Shown: positions 1-12,286, counted from the first letter of the stretch. The stretch is DNA of 64,000 bases from Cinnamomum chago (GCA_038049695.1 CP142457.1:29787501-29851500); one strand, 5' to 3'. The notes: generated by a model not told the origin, from the sequence alone. Program-made: numbers and translations.

Positions 1-900
1 TATTCCGAGGCTTCAGTCTTCTTTAACCAATTACAGAAAATTAGCCACGCAGGGCCATGCTAACTTGCAAAATAAGTTAAATGGAAAAAGAATGGAAAAA
101 GAAGAGAGGAAAAGAGAGAGAGAATTCGTGGGTTGCAGAAGCTTCTCCGTCTGAATGGTTTGGGATCGGAATTTATAGAGATGGGTTAGGTTATAGATGG
201 CAGCAGAGAGAGGAGAGAAATAACGTGAGGTGGCGTTGGGGTTGGAATAGGAGAGAAAAAATTGGTAAGTGGGCCACCTGATGGAGAGAAAACGTTGGAT
301 GGGATTTAGAGAGAGTGAAAATTTAGGAACTCTGTATCCCAATCATGGAAGGAGAGTGACGTGAGGTAGAAATTAAAATGGCTTGGGATTGGAGATAGAA
401 TTTAATAAAATAAATAATTAAATTCTAACTTAGTCAAAATCTTCTTCTTGACCATATCTTCTCGTTCGGGCTTCTGTTGGACTCGACCCAAGAATTAAAG
501 TTGCACTATTTTTCGTTCTGCACAATATGAGCCCAATATTGGATATGTTTCGACGAACTTCTGATTTCTTCAATTTTACCATAATGCCCTTCTGCTTGAT
601 TTCCTCTAAACAAGACCCGGTTCTGAATCAACTCCGTCCAATCAGCATCAAATATGATCACCTTCTTTTAACGTTCCACAGTATCTTGAATCGTCTCCAC
701 CGGAGTTCGGATGAAAGTTATGCCCAACTTGCGAAGCGATGTGAAAATTCATCTAAAATCACCCAATTAGCTTCGTTTTGCGTTTAGCCCTCCAATTGCA
801 TCCTAAATCAAAATATAAGAATAATGAGTGCAATTAGATATCAAATAGGTACAAAGAATTAAATATTAATGGAGAAAAATATAACATTTTTCGTTCTTAT
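1..900. other. No gene seen; purine-rich then AT-rich sequence
   Basis: The first 400 bases are rich in GA runs and the rest is AT-rich. Short ORFs here (86 aa at most) have low-complexity or unrecognised products and no splice or domain support. The stretch may be the distal part of the E0 LTR, but its left boundary is not visible. Confidence 0.4.
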
Positions 901-1375
901 CAGTAGGTGGAGATACTATCTGGTCGAATCAAGAGATGACCTCTAGTATCAATGTGGATGTGATTGATCAAGACGACACCTGATCACTATCGACGCCTAT
1001 CTTGTCTGTCAGCATGTTCTGCAACGTAGCCGTAACTTTGTGAAAGTACAATCATGGTCTAGTACTCATCTTTGTGGACGAATCGAACTAAAGATGATAT
1101 TGAGGCCAGATATGGATGCATCTTGGCACTATGGTCGAGATGCCTTACACCAAGACCGAGATGAGCCCAGTCGGTACTCTTATCGAGGCTGGTTCAAGCT
1201 TGGCGCATGCTGGCACCGTTTGCCGAGCTGAGATGAGAAGCCTAGTTGGTACCGTTACCGAGGTAGATGAATCTTGACACTCTGGCCGAACTTGGATACC
1301 GAGATCGGGATGAGCTGGGCTGGTACTGCTACCGAGACTAACGTAATCCTACTCTTAGGAAAACACCCCCACACA
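901..1375 (-). repeat. End of the E0 3' LTR (partial)
   Basis: Read on the minus strand, the sequence at about 1375 starts TGTGTGGGGGTG. It is preceded by a purine-rich tract (GAGCTGGGGGACAAG, complement of 1376-1390), the layout expected at a polypurine tract and 3' LTR start. The stretch has repeated short motifs around CCGAGATGAGC. E1 and A show the same arrangement at 11809 and 20912. The other LTR end lies outside the window or is unrecognised, so the call is inferential. Confidence 0.45.
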
Positions 1376-1773
1376 CTTGTCCCCCAGCTCACGACCTTTT
1401 GCAGTTCTCTAACTTTTTGAGGTCAAGAGCTAAGTATCGTGTTGAGAGGATCGGAGGTATCAATTGAATTTCATCTCGGCATTAGCTGATGACATCTTAT
1501 CTTTTCATGAAGTCTGTTTGCCTTCCTGAGACAATAAATAGCACGTCGGTGACACTTCGTTTGCCCGAGGTGATAAATGTTAGGTAGGTGACGCATTATT
1601 AGCCTAAGGCAATAAATAACATACTGATGTTTTGCCTTCCCAAGGCAATAAATATAGCGTATGAATCTCTGTGCGAGATGAACTGGCAGTGCCACGTGTC
1701 TTCATCTGGTTGGTCGTTCAACAAAATTGAAGCGACGTGTGCCTTCAGGAATTTGAACGGGCGCCATTTCGTC
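1376..1773. repeat. E0 3' internal region with degenerate short repeats
   Basis: This lies between the putative polypurine tract and the antisense-gene promoter. A degenerate unit containing GCCTAAGGCAATAAATA or close variants recurs several times between about 1500 and 1660. No coding potential is evident. The equivalent part of E1 and A (11.8-12.3 kb and 20.9-21.9 kb) also carries short tandem repeats. Confidence 0.45.
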
Positions 1774-1780
1774 TATAAAT
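1774..1780 (+). promoter_or_regulatory. TATA box of the E0 antisense gene
   Basis: TATAAAT is followed by a pyrimidine-rich leader and, about 300 bases on, the ATG at 2075. Element A has TATAAAAG in the same relative place (21940). The parallel between two diverged elements supports a real antisense promoter. Confidence 0.5.
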
Positions 1781-2074
1781 TATGCATTTTCTTCCTTCGT
1801 CTCTTCACTTTGGCATTTCATCAGAGAAAGCTCTGCTGCAAGAGAGAAGAGAACCCTGCCTGAGCTTTGCCGGAAGTTTGACTTAGCAAACCGGAGTTCG
1901 GAGTTTATCCCTTTCCTGTGAGTTTTCTTCCACATCCCTGTCTTTTGCACACCGCCTTTATCTGTTTGGAGGTTCTGCTCTAGGGTTTAGGGTTTATGTT
2001 TCTGCCCCTTTTCCGGTATCGCCATCTGTAGAAGAATGAGATCTTATAGGAGTTAAGCGGAGACCCCTGAGGCC

Positions 2075-4148
2075 ATGGTTGGTTTCAGGGAGATGTATGA
2101 GGACTTAGAGGACGTCCCAACAAAACTGGATAACCCGAAGGACCTCTTCAAGGGTCAATCCTTCTGGGATGGCTGGATGCCATTCCTTTTGGTCTCAATA
2201 ATAGAAGGAGGGCTCAAGTTCCCCGTCCATCCTCTGCTTAGGGCCTGCTTGGCGACATGGCACCTGGCCCATGCCAGCTGATGCCCAATGGCTTCAAGGT
2301 CATAATGGGCGTCGCCGAACTCAATAAGATATTGGTCATAAACCTCGGTGTCCATGACATCAAGGACATATATGACCTGTGCAAGACCGCCGGGGACGGT
2401 CAAAGTTATTATCTCAAGGGGAAGCCGAAGGTGGATACCTTCATCCACAATCTGAAGGACTCAAACAGACATGCCGGGGACGATCGTCTGCTCGTCTCTA
2501 GCAACTGAAAATTCGGCAAGGACAAGACTGAGGAGGAGAAATTCTATAGGATTCCTCGACACTTCGGGGTTCCTCCAAGTAAATATCGAACTCAGAGTGT
2601 TCTCGCTTTTCTTCCTTCTGTTGTCTTACCGAGCTGATGTTAACTTCTGCCGTACAGAGATCAGCCAGAAGAAGCTGGGAGCTGAGCGTGCCGACTGGAA
2701 GCGGAATGATAGCTAGCTGAAACTCGTCCGCGAGTATCAAGGCCACAACGGGCGAGTTGCCTAGTCCCTGCTCGGATACGAGCCGAGGTACCGGACTTAT
2801 ATAAAGAGGAAGGAGGTCGCGCATGCCAGCTCCGAGGCTATTGACTTGGCCCAGCTCGTCGAAAGCTATTCGTCTCCCTCCAACCGTGAAAAAAAAAGGG
2901 AGAGAAGATGGATAAGAGGAGCCCTGTTGTGAAGGTGAAAGACCTGGGGGTGAAACTTTCTGGAGGTCGAACTCCTGCTTCCTCAGCAATCTCGGGGAGC
3001 GCTGGGGTTCCTGCTGCTAGTGCCTCTGGTGGTGCTGCTATTACCGCCGGCACTACTACTGGAATTGTTGTTGCTATTGCTAGTGCTGGTCCTAGTGCAG
3101 GTGCTGGTGTAGCTCGGCAGCATTCCGCCGAGACCCTGAGAGAGGGAGGTCGGGCTGAGAAGAGGTCGCAATCTAACGGCCGCGGCTTGGGAGCTTGGCA
3201 GCATCCTGCTGAAGGGGCTAAAGAGAAGGCCCCGAGGGAGAAGAGGCATCGAGGCGAGGGCTCATCAGAGAAAAGCCCTGGACAGGCCTCGGCTCCTTAG
3301 CCCGCGGGGGCGGCTCTGTGGAGGCCAAACCTGTAGCTTGGGCCTGGGAAGCCCATGACGATGGAAGACCGTCTAACCAGCAGTCCGTTGGTTGTTGCTG
3401 CTCTCGCTAACGCGTGCACCTTGTCACTCGATATGCAGAGGCACAAGGGAGCGGACGACGTGACGCTATTGTCTTCATCTCTGCAGTCAATCTTCTCGGT
3501 AAGTGTACAACGCAGATCTTCGAGTAGTATTTGTTTCTGTTAGCTTTCCTCTGACACTTGTCTTCTTTGTCAGACTACGCAGAGGGTTCAGGTGGTCCTA
3601 GAGAGGGCCCGTACAAGTGGCTCCAAGGTCGAAAAGTTGGAAGCAGAGAAGAAGAAACTTGCTGTGCCTTGGAGGCGAGTAGCCCGGAGCTGAAGGCGGC
3701 GGAGGAGAAGATAAACAGTCAGGGGCCAGAGATGGAGTTCGGGCTCAATGAGCTTAGCAACGTGAAGGCCGAGACCCACTAGCTGAAAGGTGTGGTTGTG
3801 GTCAAGGAAAAGAGGATTCTCGCACTTGAGGCCGAGCTGGCAAAGCGGGATACCGAGCTCCAAAGGGTGAACAAAGAGAAAGCCGATCTACAAGCCTCGC
3901 TCCAAGCTGAGATTGAGACATGTTTCCAGGATGGGGTGGATGCGGCTACAAAAGAGTATGAGGCCCAAGTCAAGAGCATCAACTCGGCGTTGTTCGAGCT
4001 TGGGTGCCGTGCTGCCCTGAAGAAGGCAAGGATCCCAGAAGGTCATCTTGTCTATCAGGACCTGCCAAAGTTTACTCGCCCCGAGCCTGAGCCGAGTTCT
4101 GCCGCCACTACTGAAGCTACTGTAGAAAGCTATCCCGACTCCGCCTGA
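2075..4148 (+). pseudogene. E0 antisense ORF: putative plant transposon protein (decayed)
   Basis: I read this as the extra ORF that Tat-type elements carry between integrase and the 3' LTR, opposite to gag-pol. The start MVGFREMYEDLEDVP leads to GGLKFPVHPLLRACLATW and then QLMPNGFKVIMGV, which resemble the putative plant transposon protein family. The frame shifts near 2250-2280, and a TGA at about 2506 interrupts it. A likely intron (donor GTAAAT near 2580, acceptor CGTACAG near 2660) leads to a stretch ending near 2940. An Ala/Gly-rich segment (2990-3120) and a long charged coiled-coil-like region (3590-4020) follow. The ending matches the layout of the A antisense gene, whose C-terminal part is also heptad-like. 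Family membership is from memory of motifs. The several breaks make it a pseudogene. Confidence 0.65.
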
Positions 4149-4380
4149 GGTTGCTCCCCAAGCTATTACGACCGACCGTTTTGACGTTAACGTCGAGGCT
4201 ACTGATTCTTGAAGCTTGTATTTTTTTTCTTTTTCTCTCTTATGTAAAGAACACTGTAACCATTCTTTTATCAATGAAATAGAATTTTACATTCACACTT
4301 GCCTCCTGTTTTCTTCAGATAACAATATGTGTGTGCTTGAATTTCATTCCACAACTGTGCTCTTAGCACAAACGCCCGAT
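4149..4380 (+). other. 3' untranslated-like region of the E0 antisense gene
   Basis: A T-rich tract (about 4215-4245) is followed by AATGAAATAGAA near 4274, which could serve as a plant near-upstream poly(A) element. No other feature is seen. Confidence 0.3.
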
Positions 4381-5063
4381 TTTTTACCAAGTAGTTGAGT
4401 TCGGTTCAGTAACTGGAACTGAGTGACTATTGGGCAATAAAGACTCAGGTTCCTTAACCAGAAGTAACTTAGGTAAAACTGAACTTGGTTTAATAACCAG
4501 AATTGTAATTGCTCTGAATTACAAATAACTTTAAGAAGTACCCACACCTTTAGAGATAGAAAAACTCATGGTTGGTTCAGCAACCGAACTAGATTCTCAT
4601 AGGAAGCCATTAGGTCCTTCAACTGCATGGTTGGTTCCATAACCAAACTAGGATAGCTGCCGAGTTCCATAACCTGGCGTGTTACTCATCTGGTCCTGTG
4701 ACTAGGTTGGCTAGTTCTGTAACCGAGCTGAGATTTTGGCCGAGTTTCATAACTGCGGCCCTTCACAGCTGGTTCCATAACCGAGCTGTAGTCTCTTCCA
4801 TGCTGGTGCTGTCACCGAGCTGAGACTGTTGCTAAGTTCCATAACTGCGGCGCTTTGCAGCAGGTTCCGTAACTGAGTTGTAGTCTCTTCCATGCTGGTG
4901 ATGTCACCGAGTTGAGACTGTTGCTGAGTTCTATAACTGTGGCGCTTTGCTGCTGGTTCTGTAACCGAGCTGTAGTCTCTTCCATGCTGGTGTTATCATC
5001 GAGCTGAGATTGTTGCCGAGTTTCATAAATGCGGCACTTTACAGCTGGTTCTGTAACCGAACT
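4381..5063. repeat. E0 tandem repeats, 92-bp unit (left part)
   Basis: Degenerate copies contain GGTTCCATAACCGAGCTG and TAGTCTCTTCCATGCTGG. In the best-preserved part, TAGTCTCTTCC recurs at 4789, 4881 and 4973, giving a 92-base period. Copies to the left are more decayed. The same unit with the same period resumes at 63499, which shows that everything between was inserted into this array. Confidence 0.85.
5059..5063. repeat. Left target-site duplication of E1 (degenerate)
   Basis: GAACT here and GAGTT at 63499-63503 flank E1. The host 92-bp repeat has GAGCT at this point, so each side differs from it by one base. That fits a 5-bp duplication of GAGCT followed by one substitution on each side. 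Confidence 0.6.
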
Positions 5064-6122
5064 TGCTGGACCCGATTTCCTTCCTATCCTCCCCCATCCG
5101 TCCCCGAGGCCACCGAAAAAGTCGAATGGAGGGAAAAAGGGAGAGAAAGGCCGGTATCAACATTTTTGTATGGGTATGCTAGATTTTCTATTCTACTTGG
5201 AATTTAGAGATGGTGATCTGGAGATCTACATTCGCAAGTAGAAAGAAAATCAATATTTTTCTAACTTTCCATTGCACATATATTTAAGAAAAGAGACAAG
5301 GTTTTTTTGAATGCCGTGAGAGAAGATTTTGGCGTAAAAGGCGATTTGTGCCGTGAAAGGCGATTTACAAATCTCGTCAATGAAGAAAGACAAAAAATTT
5401 GATTTTTTCTCTCTTAAAGAAAATACAAAATACAACAGAAAAGTAAGAAAAGGGATATGACTTCTCAGGAAATTGCGGGGACACATTCAGATCGACGGTC
5501 GGAAGTCATGTATGGAATTCGCCATCGTCCTTCAGATGAGAACGCTTTATGCTTTGATTCTTTGACTTGCCTTGGACTTCAGTTTTTTTTTCTTAAAGGA
5601 TAAGGACCAAAGGAAGGTCCTATGTCTGATAAAAAAATGAAAGGAAATTGAGAGAGAGTTCAAGCTTCTAGAGTTGCCATCAAATTGCAAAGGGGGAGAT
5701 TGTTAGAGTTTTAATTTTGTTGCAATTTGATAGGATGCATTCATTTTCATAGCTTGACGTCTCATTCCTTCATGTTCTTATTCTTAGGATCCTCATGCAT
5801 ATTTCTCCTTCATAATTCTTGCTTTTATCATATGTTATGCATGGTTTTCAAATCAGTTTTGTCTCTTAAGATCATGGAGTTTTGATTTCAGATTTTCAAT
5901 CCTCTAAGTGTTTAAAATCTTTAAGTTCAAAAAATCATTCAAGCTTTCCAAAGTTTCCTTCTTTAAATCTTTGTTTTATTTAGAGTTTTCATGACTTTAG
6001 AAAATCAGTTTTAATCCTTTTTCAGTCATGAATTCATGCTTGAGAAATGTGTCTCAAAGTCCCCTGGAAAGATGCCTTCTAAGTTGCAAGTTTCTAAAAT
6101 TTCAGAAATTCTGGGCAGTCTT

Positions 6123-6290
6123 CAGGTCGACCTGCTTGTGTAGCCGGTCGAGCGGGCCAAGGGACCCGGTCGACCGGGCACACTGCGGGTCGACAGGGAT
6201 TTTGAGCTGGTTGCTTTCCCAACGGGCATTTTTATAGCCGTTGTGTGTACCCGGTCGACCCGGCCCAATACCAGGTCGACCGGGCACTAG
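6123..6290. repeat. GGTCGACC palindrome cluster in the copia LTR
   Basis: Variants of the palindrome GGTCGACC followed by GGGC occur several times (for example 6125, 6168, 6252, 6273), separated by ordinary sequence. This is a local GC-rich block in an AT-rich LTR. Both solo LTRs carry a block of the same kind built from different motifs. Confidence 0.7.
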
Positions 6291-6928
6291 CCATTGAGAA
6301 CTTTTTCTTTATAAAAAGTGGCTTTTTGTTTGGAAAAAGTTGCTGAACTTTCAAGGACTTTTGAGGCCAAGGACTTACAACTTTTCTAGAGCATCTTTGA
6401 AGGGATTATGAAGTCATTCCATTGATTCAACCTTTGATCTTCTAAATGGGTGTGCTTCCTTTATCCTAAGTCCTTTAAAATCATGCTTTGTTTCTTTATC
6501 TTTGATTTTCTTCAATGCATGATTAAATAGATGTTTTTCTATTGAAGTGTTGCCTTTCATAACATGTTTTGAATTTTGAAATATCTTAGCTGTATGAGAT
6601 CAACATATGATTAGCCATTCACATGAGTTATGAATCTTTGTTTTCAAATCTAACTTGTTAATCTTAAGATTATACATTTGCTATTCAAGTTTGATCTTTT
6701 TGGAAAACCATGTGTTTGTCAAACAACTCTTTCTCATACATATGATTATCATCTTTGCATCATTCAAAGTTTCATCTTTTGAATAGAGAAAGAGTGATTT
6801 CTAGTATATGCATTATTCATAAACTTTGTCATTCATATGCAGAGTCTAGAAGTTGAGTTTCCATTTTCTATTTAGCCTATGTAGAGGCACTCCATTGCAC
6901 TTACATTGTTCTCTTAATCTATACATTC

Positions 6929-9900
6929 TGTCGCGACCCCGGACCAGGAATTCGGGATCGGGACATTAGTGAACAATGATTAATGATGATTATCTACATC
7001 AAGAAGATACACTTTATTTAATTTCCCACAGGTGTCCGCGGTGAAGATATTACAACCATCAAGGAATATTTCTTTTTAAGTGCGGAAGCATGTAGCAAAT
7101 CAAATAGACAACTATCTCTAGTCATGCAAGCATTAATATCAAATATCAAAACTGTATCAGAATGAGCAATGATCTATAGCATGTTTCCCAAAAGTTGTTA
7201 AAGTTAGACAAAATATCATTTAGTTACATTCCCAAGAATAGAGGCCAACATAGGCCAATATGAACGAAACAATAACCCAAAAGAATGGTTAATTAGTTCT
7301 CCCAAAATGTTAAGCTTCTCATAGCAGTCTGATGTCTACATGACATCGTCAGCGCGCCACTCAACTAGAGGTTGCGGCTCACCTACCGCCTCCTCTGGCT
7401 CCTCCTCAAGGAAACCGGCAACGGGACCTGAGTACCAAAGCAAATGTATCAGACACGACGGTCTGGCAAGAGAGTGAAAAGATACAACAACATATAATAG
7501 ATGAAATATCTCGAAAAGCAAGGAAATCTGTTTAAGCAAGAACTCTCACAAAATAGATAAATCATTTGCTAGAAAATATGTAAACAAGATAAAACATATG
7601 AGGTAACCAAGGGATCGGGAACTCACGAGATGACAATCACATAAAGCTAAGTCCTCTGTCACTAAAGTGACAACAGTATCACGGGACGTTGATCTCAGTC
7701 ACACAAGGTGAGGAGATTCAACGCAAATCATATATACAATATAAATATACAGGACGGGACCACGGTAGCGAACCGCGTATCGGGACGGGACCACGGTAAT
7801 GACCGGGTATCGGGATCCAAACTGCAGCTGGCGGGACGGGAGAGGGATTTCCAAGTCGGTGGATCAAACCGACAAGGTATCCAAGCTTAGTGATGCCGAC
7901 CCATAGGTTAAACAACAAATCGGGACATATGCAAAATGCATCAAGTCCAAGTAAATAAATGAACGGGGCAAGAATACTCAAATGTGTAACCTTCATTTCA
8001 TATCGGGCAATGCACTTCGGGACAAGTCAATGTTACTAGTGTAACTCTCATGCTTTCGGGAAAACAAATCATTTAAGTAGACCTGGGAAAATGAAGAAAT
8101 ATAATGAACTATACCATTTCGGGAAAACTGTTGATTTCGAGATCTATTTAAGTGGATAGGGGTCCCGTATGTCGATTATTGAAATGACTTGGTACTCCTT
8201 GAGTTTGAAGACATCCCGGGCTCCTTATACACTTTGGATTTTAAAACTTCAAATGACATCCTTGTGATATGGTTTCTTTCTCGGATGACCTCATGCAATG
8301 CCTAATGAATCTCCTTCGATTGACAAAGCTCAGCGCTCGAACGAACCTGGGAAATTTCGGTCACCTGGCGGTTAGTCGCCGCTGGCTGACAGCGCAGCTG
8401 ACCGCGGCTGGGCTGCAAAAATGCAGCTTACTGGAAAGCTGACCGCCAAGTGCGGTTAGCTGGCGGTTAGCCGCCGATGTGTTCGGCGGTTAGCCGCTGG
8501 CTAACCGTGGAGCTGACCGAGTTTTCAGGTGGAGAAGTGTGCTCTCTGGAAAAGCAACCGTGACATTTCGGCTACCTGGCAGTTAGCCGCCGGGTGACCG
8601 CAGGCTGACCGCCAGGTGCGGGAATCACCCACTGTGTTCAGATTTGAGCCCTTCTCCTCCTCAAAACCATTCTCCCCACTTCCACTTAATCCCTGTAATA
8701 ACATTGAGCTAAGAGCTCCTCCAATGCCTCTATCTACACTTCTCCAAAGCCCCATCATATGTTCACTCCATCACTTCTTCCATGTCAAGTCTAATACAAA
8801 GTAAAGAGGAAGGAAACCATTTCACAAACATTCATTTAGGATATACCCAAAAGACAATAAATGCTAAAGAAACATGTTTACAAAACATTAAATGAGGCTA
8901 TCAAGATGCAAAAAGGGCATTTATTTCAACCATAAACACATTAATGAAAGCATGAAAATCCATAAATGCTTCACCAAACCATTTGAAACTTAAAACACTT
9001 CATCATTCACTTGCCTCAAGTCCAAGCTAGCTATACCAAGCCTCAAGTCACCTCTATAGCTCAAATCCAAGCTACAATAAAAAACCCCCAAAACAACCCT
9101 AAAATGGGTTACACAAAGAATGAAAATGATAGAACTTTTAATAATCCAAATGTAGCTTCTCAAGGGTTAGAGGAACACTAATCTAGGAGATGGGAAAGAT
9201 TACTTACTTGGATGACCTTCAAAAGAAGAGAACTAGTTGAAGGAAGATCTCAAGATTGAGAGATTTCTCCAAAAATGGTATCAAGATGAAGCTTGCAAGG
9301 TAGGGAAGAGGGTGATGATCTCCATTTCGAGTTTGGTGCAAGATTTGTGAGGATTGGAGAAGGAGAAGCAAGAAGAAGAAAGGAAAGTTGCTAGAAAACC
9401 CTAGGTCTATCTCTTGTGCTGGAAAATGAAAATGGAAAAAAGAAGGGGAAGGGTCTCCTCTGTTAACAATGAGGGTTGGGTCCCACAACTTAAGGAACTA
9501 GTTTGGCTGAAATCATCTATTTCGGTACCTCGGACGAAGTCAACGAAGAAGGAAGAAATGATCGTCGAAATATCTAGTTTCCAAAAAGTATATGTTTCGC
9601 GGGTTTCGGGAATATCAGGTTTTGGGTACAGATTTGGTGTGTAATGACTGTTTTACCCTCAAGGCTATGAAATCGGGTTTCGGGATCTCAAACGAGGACG
9701 GGATCAACATGAAAGTTGTAGGGATCATCAAAACGAGTAAAATGGGATTAAAATCATGAATGTAAAAACCTCCGATAAATCCTCAAACATATGCAATGTC
9801 ATGAAAAGGAACCCCCAAAGGGCCCTACTAACACAAGGCAAATCAAAATCCCCAAAACTATATCAAAAGCTATTCCAAACCCAACTTAGCCAAAAACACT

Positions 9901-9968
9901 AATCAAGCTTAGCACTAACACGCAACTTAAATAGCACTAATCGGGTTCACTCGGGTCGGGGTCTTACA
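6929..9968. mobile_element. Solo LTR copy 1 (3,040 bp, gypsy type) with TSD CATTC
   Basis: It starts TGTCGCGACCCCGGACC and ends GGGTCGGGGTCTTACA. Perfect 5-bp duplications CATTC lie at 6924-6928 and 9969-9973. A second copy with its own TSD is at 13308. No polypurine tract, primer site or coding region is present, so this is a solo LTR left after LTR-LTR recombination. Read on the minus strand it starts TGTAAGACCCCGACCC, like LTRs of the Tekay/Del chromoviruses, but that lineage call rests only on the termini. Short ORFs inside are conserved between the copies as DNA and have no recognised product. Confidence 0.88.
8355..8625. repeat. GC-rich inverted short repeats in solo LTR 1
   Basis: Variants of GGCGGTTAGCCGCC and GCTGACCGC recur many times. 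The block lies at the same relative place as the TCGCTCGAGCGA block of copy 2, but the repeated motif is different. Confidence 0.7.
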
Positions 9969-10984
9969 CATTCATAAGCATATTTCTTAAGAGAAAATCT
10001 CTTGTTGTTAAGGTTGGTGCTTAGCCTTGAAAAGCATAGTTAATGTTGTAAAGGTTTATGCTTAGCCTTAAAAAGCATAGTGATGAATTTGTAAGGTTTG
10101 AGGTGATCCTAAACCTTAATTTGAGTTAGTGAAAACCGGTAGGTGTACCGGGAGTGGATGTAGGCAATTTGGCCGAACCACTATAAATATGTGTGTTATG
10201 GTGATCGATTTTTTCCTTCCTTTATATGAATGATGTACTTATGTTTGAATGAAGATTGTAGTTAATTATTCTTTGTGTATGCTTATCTTAGAGACTCCTC
10301 TCAATCACAAGATAATTAATCTTCATGAAAGCTTAATTAACTTAAATGCCAAAAGAATTAAAATTGGTCTAGGTTCTTAGAACTCACCCTATTCACCCCC
10401 CCTCTAGGATTCGTTCTTGGACTTTCAACTGACCGTGCCGCTTCTTTTGGAATTCTTCTTGCGATGACCGACGATGGATCTTTATGTTGATCGATGTCGG
10501 ATGATCATGCAACTTCAGACATAGATTGTTAATAGCGGGCCGGTACCATCTGTCTTGTCATTTCTTGATCGGTCGGACAGAAAGTGTACTTTCTTGGTCA
10601 GCCGGTTGGCGATCTTGGAGCGATCAATGACGATTTCGTGCTCTTGACGGCGGATCCGAAATGTAGATGGAGATCAGTCGATTTCGAGCGTCGAAAATCA
10701 GATTTTTAGGAAATCACAGGGGCTGCACTCCCGAAAAGCGAAAAGGATTGAAACACAGGCCTTCCGGCGGAAATCCGGCGACTCGGACTTCCAGGGTCGC
10801 CGACGACCATGGGGCTTGATCCCCTTTGGTCACCATTTCGTCGGCCGTTTTTCGATCTTTTTGCTTCTTTTTTTCTCCTATATTTTTCTTGACATTTTTC
10901 CTCATTTTTTGGTTTGATTCTCCTGAAGAAAACCCGACAACAAATCGAGCAAAATTGGAGCACAAAGTCTCCTGTTTTTTGGAG

Positions 10985-11650
10985 AAGCCGAAGACCTTGC
11001 CGCGCAGAGTTGCCGATTTTTGTCAAGAGTCAAAACTAGGTCAAACGATGTCGGAATGACCTGAAATTTGATGTAAAGCCTCCTGAGCAGTAGATAGGAC
11101 CAAGCATGGGCTTTGCTTGAGTTTTGAAGCCGTTTAGGGTCTCGTTGCTTCTAGGCTTGATTTCTCCGCGAAGAAGATGTCGCGCTTTGATGTGCGGTCA
11201 ACCGATGTCTGATTGACCTGAAATTTAACAGGGAGCCTATTGGAGTTATTTTGCGATGATCCATTAGCTCTGATTTGAATGTCATGGTCCCGAGGTGTTC
11301 CACCGCTTCGCCTTGATTTTCTTTCGGAGCGTCGAAGTCGGGTCAAATGTTGTCGAAATTACCTGAAATTTGACGTGCAGCTCTTTTGAAACTTGTGAAA
11401 TTTGATGAGTAATGGTCCCGGTGGTTCTCGTCGCCAAGATGCTTGATTTTCCTTCGGAGCGTCAAAGTCGGGTCAAACGTCGCCGGAATGACCTAAAATT
11501 TGACGTGGAGCCTTTTGGATGTATTTTGAGATCATCCGTAGGCTCTGATCGAAGTTTTAATGTCTTCGACGCCGCTGCCGCCAGGAGCGCCTGCTTGGCC
11601 GCTGGAGGAGTGAAATTGGGTCAAATGATGTTGAAATAACCCGAAACTTC
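10985..11650. repeat. Degenerate tandem repeats inside the E1 3' LTR
   Basis: A unit of about 120-140 bases recurs several times. Its core reads GTCAAACGATGTCGGAATGA followed by CCTGAAATTTGA. The same array is in the A LTRs (about 19960-20770 and 56660-57475) and in the other E1 LTR (about 62700-63330). It lies upstream of the TATA box when read on the minus strand, so it forms a U3 repeat array. Confidence 0.7.
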
Positions 11651-11809
11651 ATGTGAACTACTCTTTTGGCTGTCTTGATGGATCTTGCAGTTTTCAAGTG
11701 ATTCTGACAAGATTTGATGCTTGAAGTTGCATTGCCCGTTTGTAGTAGGATGCAACTTCATGTGGCTTCTTGATGTTGAAGAGGCAAAGTGATATTTTTG
11801 GTGTCAACA

Positions 11810-11824
11810 AATGCCCCCTCGAGG
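11810..11824 (-). other. E1 polypurine tract
   Basis: The complement of AATGCCCCCTCGAGG gives a G-rich tract directly before the TG of the 3' LTR at 11809 (minus strand). It is the usual primer for plus-strand DNA synthesis. Confidence 0.75.
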
Positions 11825-12286
11825 TACAGCTACGAGTAGCTTTTGGAGTCGATCTTGAAGGAGTGTTTTTGAGTTGACAAAGAGTCTTTGAGCATTTTTT
11901 TTAATAACCTTTTGAGTTTCCAAGCGGATTTTGTGGTAGTGAGAGAGATCACATACCATCTCAAGGCAAAGTTTTGAAAATGAGATGAGGGAGTTGGATT
12001 TGGGTTTTGGATTTTGGATTTTCCTTTTGACCTTGTGAACCTAAGGGTTTATGTGGCGCATCAGGTGATCAAGAAGGATTTTTGGTTTTTGACCTTGTGA
12101 CCTAACAAGCTGTATGTGGCAGATTAGGGGTCAGGGTTTTGATTTTTTGATTTTGACCTTGTGACCCAACGAGATGTATGTGGCAAATTGGGGGGTCAGA
12201 TTTGGTTTTGACCTTGTGACCTAACAAGCTGTATGTGGCAAGTTAGGGGGTCAGGTTTGGATTTTGTGAAATGTCAATTTCAAGAT
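11825..12286. repeat. E1 3' noncoding internal region with about 55-65 bp tandem repeats
   Basis: Four copies of a unit containing TTGACCTTGTGACCTAACAA then GCTGTATGTGGC lie at about 12030-12265. They match 21145-21330 in A. At about 12287 the sequence jumps from this region (equivalent to 21405 in A) straight into gag (equivalent to 51800), which marks the internal deletion of E1. Confidence 0.75.

Larger units (their letters stand above)
5640..10427 (+). mobile_element. Truncated Ty1/copia element: 62 bp of internal end plus its 3' LTR
   Basis: Bases 5640-5701 end in a polypurine tract (AAAGGGGGAGAT at about 5690). Directly after comes TGTTAGAG at 5702, a common plant copia LTR start. The LTR runs to about 10427 (CACCCCCCCTCTAGG then ...TTTCA). 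Without the nested solo LTR it is about 1.7 kb. No coding part remains, and no target duplication is seen because both sides join E1 LTR sequence with a deletion. The insertion and truncation probably removed about 560 bases of E1. Confidence 0.7.
5064..11809 (-). repeat. E1 3' LTR, interrupted by nested elements
   Basis: The left piece 5064-5639 and the right piece about 10428-11809 both align by eye with the other E1 LTR (17849-18203 and 61297-63498). They share features absent from the A LTR, such as TCAATGAAGAAAGAC at 5376. About 560 bases present in the other LTR (about 61545-62103, including the TATA box and hairpin) are missing at the copia junction. This LTR therefore lost its promoter. 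It ends GTGTCAACA at 11809, directly followed by the polypurine-tract complement. Confidence 0.8.

Noticed and set aside
527..787. 86-aa ORF near the left edge
   Set aside because: Unrecognised product, no splice or promoter support, and it lies in probable LTR sequence.
7336..7539. Short ORF conserved between the solo LTRs (7336-7539 and 13731-13919, minus strand)
   Set aside because: Conservation is explained by DNA homology of the two LTRs. There is no start context, domain or length to support a gene.
6929..9968. Interpretation as a TIR DNA transposon, because the termini TGTCGCGACCCCG and CGGGGTCTTACA are partly inverted
   Set aside because: The 5-bp target duplications, TG...CA ends, 3-kb length and lack of any transposase fit a solo LTR better.
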